The translations under genes were made by a program, and so were the position numbers. Positions 13,067 through 16,388 of a DNA stretch of 16,388 nt are shown here, piece by piece (the stretch's first letter is position 1; each line of letters opens with the position of its first letter). The notes under the pieces are model-generated. The model saw only the letters and a list, made by a program, of their open reading frames with translations, ran no database searches and was not told the origin of the DNA. The stretch is from UBA1351 sp964627665 (GTDB lineage Bacteria; Bacillota; Clostridia; Lachnospirales; Vallitaleaceae), in assembly GCA_964627665.1 (NCBI GenBank), contig CAZVKG010000079.1, forward strand, positions 1 through 16,388. The letters are read 5' to 3'.

Positions 13067-14482
13067 ATGAGGTTACAGGGATTAAATCCGTACTTACCAT
13101 CTTGGGAATATGTTCCTGATGGTGAACCCTATGTATTTGGAGACCGTCTATATGTGTATGGCTCACATGATAAGTTTAATGGATATGCATATTGCCTAAA
13201 TGATTATGTCTGCTGGTCTGCACCCGTTGATAATCTTGGGGATTGGGAATATGAAGGGGTTATTTATAAGGCGACAGATGTTGAGAATAATGATGACAGG
13301 GACAGTTGTCTATTTGCGCCGGATCTAGTACAAGGCTATGATGGTCGATATTATCTTTATTATGTCGATAGTAAGAGCCCCTATGTCTCGGTTGCAGTAT
13401 GCGATGTTCCGGCAGGAAGATATCGATTTTATGGATATGTCTCTTATCCGGATGGGACTAGACTAGGTGAAGGCATAGGCGATGAACCGCAATTCGACCC
13501 GGCCGTCATATTAGAAGAGGATGGTCTATATTTGTATACAGGATTTTGTCCGGTGGGGGATAAATCCAGAAGTGGGGCAATGGCCACAGTGTTAGATAAA
13601 GATATGTTAACGGTAATAGAAGCACCCATCTTTATTGTACCTAGTGAACCTTACAGTAATGGAAGTGGATTTGAAGGGCATGAGTTTTTTGAAGCATCTT
13701 CCATCAGGAAAAAAGGGGACACATATTTTTTTGTATATTCATCTGTTTTGATGCATGAATTATGTTATGCAACCAGCAAGCACCCGAGAAAAGATTTTGT
13801 ATACCGGGGCACAATTATCAGTAATGCAGATATGCAAATTGATACCTATAAGGATAAAGATAAACCCATGTACTATGGTGGAAATAATCATGGAAGTATT
13901 GTTGAGTTGAATAAGTAGTGGTATGTCTTTTATCACAGACATACGAATGGTACAAATTATAGCAGACAAGGATGTGCAGAAAAAATAGAGTTACAAGAGG
14001 ATGGTCGAATAAATCAAGTGGAAATGACCTCATGTGGTCTTAATGATGGCCCTCTTGTGGGAAAGGGTCAATATCCGGCATATTTGGCATGTAATCTTTT
14101 TTGCAATGAGGAATCAATCTATACTGACTTTACAGGGGCATGGATGGATCATCTGTTTCCTAAGATTACCCAAGACGGCAAAGACGGCGACCAAGAAATC
14201 GGATACATACAAAATATGAAAAACTTGGCTACGGCTGGATTTAAATATTTTGATTTTAAGAATATCAAAAGTATTAAAATAAAAGTACGCGGATATTGTA
14301 AAGGGACCTTTGAAATCAGACAGCAATGGGATGGTGAAGTCCTTGGGCGAATTGATGTTGGATACTCAAATGTATGGAAGACCTACGAATCCAAAGTAAA
14401 TATTGAAGATGGCCAGGGAGCATTATATTTTACATATGTCGGTCAAGGGAGTGCAAGCTTGGGTTCATTTACTTTACAATAG
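13067..14482 (+). pseudogene. Glycoside hydrolase family 43 protein with in-frame TAG at codon 284
   Basis: The gene encodes a GH43 five-bladed beta-propeller followed by a C-terminal beta-sandwich (about residues 350-471). GH43 enzymes remove xylose or arabinose from plant hemicellulose. No signal peptide is present, so it would act inside the cell on imported oligosaccharides. Likely catalytic residues by family pattern: base D18 (PDGEP), D144 (QFDPAV) and acid E209 (FFEASSI). The frame is broken only by TAG at 13916-13918; the same frame continues without other stops (WYVFYHRHTNGTNYSRQGCAE) to TAA at 14480-14482. CAG to TAG (Gln) is the simplest explanation, as in LNxQWYVFYHR-type family members. 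As written, a 283-residue protein lacking the last propeller part is made. AAGGAG at 13052-13057 supports the start. The 3' end overlaps the AraC gene by 9 bases. Confidence 0.83.
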
Positions 14483-15241
14483 GTGTTTTTTGCGAAATTG
14501 ACTTGGAGTAGTGCCGGTTATTTGCTTGAACTGACGATAAAAATGTTCGACACTATTATAGCCGCATTTTTCTGAAATTTTGGCAACACTGTAGTGGTTG
14601 TAGATTAAGAGCCGTTTGGCAAGATGAATCCGACTGTTTATGACGTCTTCGATGCAACTCAGTCCAAAAGTCTCCTTATAGACAAGCTCCAGATATCCGA
14701 CACTGATATTAAGCTGGTCAGAAATCATTTGCAATGACCAGTTTTTATTGGGATGCCTATGGATATCTCGCTTTAATGCATTCAAGGCATTATGGAGAGG
14801 GCTACTTATTCTTTGATTATAAGATTCTATAAGCTTGGTAAAGAGTATTCGCATCAGATTTTCTATAGTGATGTCCTTATATTCATTATCAAAGATGTTC
14901 TCGAGTTGTATCAATTCAAATACTTTGTGAATCGTTATAGGATCAGTGATTGAAAAAGGGAGGCCATGAGGAAGATGAGGGGTTTTAATGAAGTCGTCAT
15001 CTGCAGAAAAGCGTATCCAATTATTGACATAGGTATTCTCATTTGCCTCGTATAAAATTTTCTGACGGGGTTTATAAAGGATAGCGCTGTTGGCAGGATA
15101 AACATTGATGATCCCGTCGACTTCAAATTTTGCTGACGTTTTTATAAATAAGAGGAGCCAATGTTCGTGTCCCTGAGGAATATCGAAGACAAAATCAGCA
15201 TTGTGGGTCGCATCGCATTCAATATATTCTATATTAATCAT
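14474..15241 (-). CDS. AraC-family transcriptional regulator
   Basis: Encodes 255 residues with the usual AraC/XylS layout. An N-terminal cupin-like sensing domain covers about 5-140 (VYPANSAILYKPRQKILY is the typical strand pattern). The C-terminal region has two helix-turn-helix units, about 168-195 (WSLQMISDQLNISVGYLELVYK) and 217-251 (ISEKCGYNSVEHFYRQFKQITGTTPSQFRK), the second being the highly conserved family signature. The start ATG at 15241 has AAAGGA 8 bases upstream. It is transcribed divergently from the GH8 gene across a 100-base gap and convergently to the GH43 gene, so it is probably the local regulator responding to xylooligosaccharides. The ligand is inferred from context only. 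Confidence 0.93.
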   Translation of the reverse strand: MINIEYIECDATHNADFVFDIPQGHEHWLLLFIKTSAKFEVDGIINVYPANSAILYKPRQKILYEANENTYVNNWIRFSADDDFIKTPHLPHGLPFSITDPITIHKVFELIQLENIFDNEYKDITIENLMRILFTKLIESYNQRISSPLHNALNALKRDIHRHPNKNWSLQMISDQLNISVGYLELVYKETFGLSCIEDVINSRIHLAKRLLIYNHYSVAKISEKCGYNSVEHFYRQFKQITGTTPSQFRKKHLL

Positions 15242-15269
15242 AATTCATTCCTTTCATCTACTGATGATT

Positions 15270-15298
15270 ATGATAAAAGTAAACGGTCTATATGTCAA
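15270..15298 (-). promoter_or_regulatory. Promoter of the AraC-family gene
   Basis: On the minus strand TTGACA (15293-15298) and TATCAT (15270-15275) are separated by 17 bases. The divergent GH8 gene has no comparable core promoter in the same gap, which fits activator-dependent expression of GH8. Confidence 0.7.
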
Positions 15299-15341
15299 TA
15301 AAGAGTTAAATAATAAATATATTATACAAAAGGAGAAGATG

Positions 15342-16388
15342 ATGAATAAACCATTGAAGCGCGAATATGAGAATTTTTTTGCCCGAATTGGGCTTACAGA
15401 TGAAGAAGTTAATCAAAAAATATGGGCGACATATGAAACCATGTTTTTTGATGATCAGGAAAAATTTTATCATGAAATAGGGGAAGATAAAGGCTTTCTT
15501 AGAGATACAGGCAATAATGATGCCAGAACTGAAGGAATGAGCTATGGTATGATGATGGCGGTCCAGCTTAATCAACAAGATGTTTTTGATAAACTTTGGT
15601 TGTTTTCTCATACATTTATGCAACAACAAGGTGGGGACAACGAAGGGTATTTTGCATGGTCTGTATCCCCAGAAGGCAAGAAGTTTTCAGAAGGGCCCGC
15701 ACCGGATGGGGAGGAGTATTTTGCGCTGGCACTCTTTTTTGCATCCAGTAGATGGGGAGATAGGCAAGCGCCCTTTGACTATAGTCATCAAGCGCGAAAG
15801 ATTTTAAGACACTGTCTTCACCAAGATGAATTGGTTGAGGGTGGGCATACTATGTGGGATTTGACCAATTATTATATTAAGTTTGTTCCGTCGGTTGATT
15901 TTAGCGACCCATCCTATCACTTACCCCATTTTTACGAAATATTTGCCGAGAGAGCAGATGAACAGGACAGAGATTTTTGGGCAAAAGCAGCTCAAGCGAG
16001 TCGAGAATATATTCGTAAATCCTGTCATCCATTAACCGGAATGTCAGCAGAATATGCCGAGTATGACGGTAGGCCCAAACATATCCATGGAAAAGATTTT
16101 GACTTCTATTCGGATGCTTATAGAGTTGCCATGAATATTGGACTTGATACCTTGTGGTTTGGTGAGCAGGAAGGTTACCAAACCATTATCGAATCATTAC
16201 AAAACTTTTTGGATCCCCAGGAAGGGATAAATCACACCTATATGCTAGACGGAACGAAAGTTGATGAACCGGCCATGCATCCGGATGCATTACTTGTGAC
16301 AACAGCCGCAGGTTCTACAGCGGCAAAGCACAAAGAATTAGAAAAATGGTTAAAAGCATTTTGGGAACGGCCTTTACGCAAGGGTGAA
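15342..16388 (+). CDS. GH8 reducing-end xylose-releasing exo-oligoxylanase (Rex), 3' truncated by window end
   Basis: 349 residues are visible, with no stop before the window edge; family members have about 380-390. The sequence closely follows the Bacillus halodurans Rex enzyme as I remember it: DARTEGMSYGMMMAVQ with general acid E64, GPAPDGEEYFALALFFAS, FSDPSYHLPHFYE, a conserved Asp in FYSDAYRVAMNIGLD (likely base), and the MHP His that marks exo-acting Rex enzymes. It releases xylose from the reducing end of xylooligosaccharides of three or more units. No signal peptide is present, so it acts in the cytoplasm, as Rex enzymes do. AGGAG at 15331-15335 favours the second of two tandem ATGs (15339 and 15342). 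It is divergent from the AraC gene and shares a pathway with the GH43 gene. Confidence 0.94.
   Translation, partial: MNKPLKREYENFFARIGLTDEEVNQKIWATYETMFFDDQEKFYHEIGEDKGFLRDTGNNDARTEGMSYGMMMAVQLNQQDVFDKLWLFSHTFMQQQGGDNEGYFAWSVSPEGKKFSEGPAPDGEEYFALALFFASSRWGDRQAPFDYSHQARKILRHCLHQDELVEGGHTMWDLTNYYIKFVPSVDFSDPSYHLPHFYEIFAERADEQDRDFWAKAAQASREYIRKSCHPLTGMSAEYAEYDGRPKHIHGKDFDFYSDAYRVAMNIGLDTLWFGEQEGYQTIIESLQNFLDPQEGINHTYMLDGTKVDEPAMHPDALLVTTAAGSTAAKHKELEKWLKAFWERPLRKGE

Noticed and set aside
13444..14326. Minus-strand open frames inside the GH43 region
   Set aside because: Short frames without ribosome sites, opposite a gene with clear GH43 motifs.
14018..14482. Separate 154-residue gene after the GH43 stop
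   Set aside because: It is in the same frame as the upstream GH43 gene, its apparent ATG is inside a conserved GH43 segment, and it has no ribosome site. It is the downstream part of one gene.
1..16388. CRISPR array, rRNA or insertion sequence
   Set aside because: No regularly spaced repeats, rRNA-like sequence, terminal inverted repeats or transposase motifs were seen.

Overview
The window looks like low-GC chromosomal DNA from an anaerobic Firmicute, most likely a Clostridia/Lachnospirales-type plant-polysaccharide degrader. This is inferred from the AT-rich composition, consistent AGGAG-type ribosome binding sites, near-consensus TTGNNN-N16/17-TATNNT promoters, and a xylan-type gene set (GH43, GH8 exo-oligoxylanase, AraC-type regulator). 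No species can be named from the sequence alone.

Layout. (1) 1-390: the 3' end of an unidentified gene with a His/Asp-rich tail, then tRNA-Arg(CCU) and two terminator-like hairpins. (2) 400-11796: a single-direction defence island that looks like one transcription unit from a near-consensus promoter at 404-432. It starts with a 54-residue HTH protein and a type I restriction-modification system in the order hsdR-hsdM-hsdS. Four further genes follow without a visible internal promoter or terminator: an 822-residue protein with two GHKL ATPase modules and a histidine-kinase-like H-box, a receiver-like protein, a zinc-finger HNH nuclease, and an M.TaqI-like adenine methyltransferase. (3) 11877-12893, minus strand: a near-consensus promoter, a compact structured RNA of about 180 nt, a Rho-independent terminator, and then a PBECR4-type nuclease gene. 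The RNA-terminator-toxin order resembles type III toxin-antitoxin loci. The toxin gene carries three homopolymer frameshifts near its 3' end. (4) 12986-16388: a xylooligosaccharide locus with a GH43 gene interrupted by one in-frame TAG, a convergent AraC regulator, and a GH8 reducing-end exo-oligoxylanase that runs off the window.

Most interesting. The GHKL/H-box + receiver + HNH + methyltransferase cassette (6668-11796) is the best candidate for an undescribed system. It reads as a restriction-modification pair (HNH nuclease plus N6-adenine methyltransferase) attached to a two-component-like ATPase/receiver signalling pair, and it is translationally coupled to itself and co-directional with a complete type I system. 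The second candidate is the PBECR4 toxin with its structured RNA. All functional statements rest on motifs read by eye; no database search was run.
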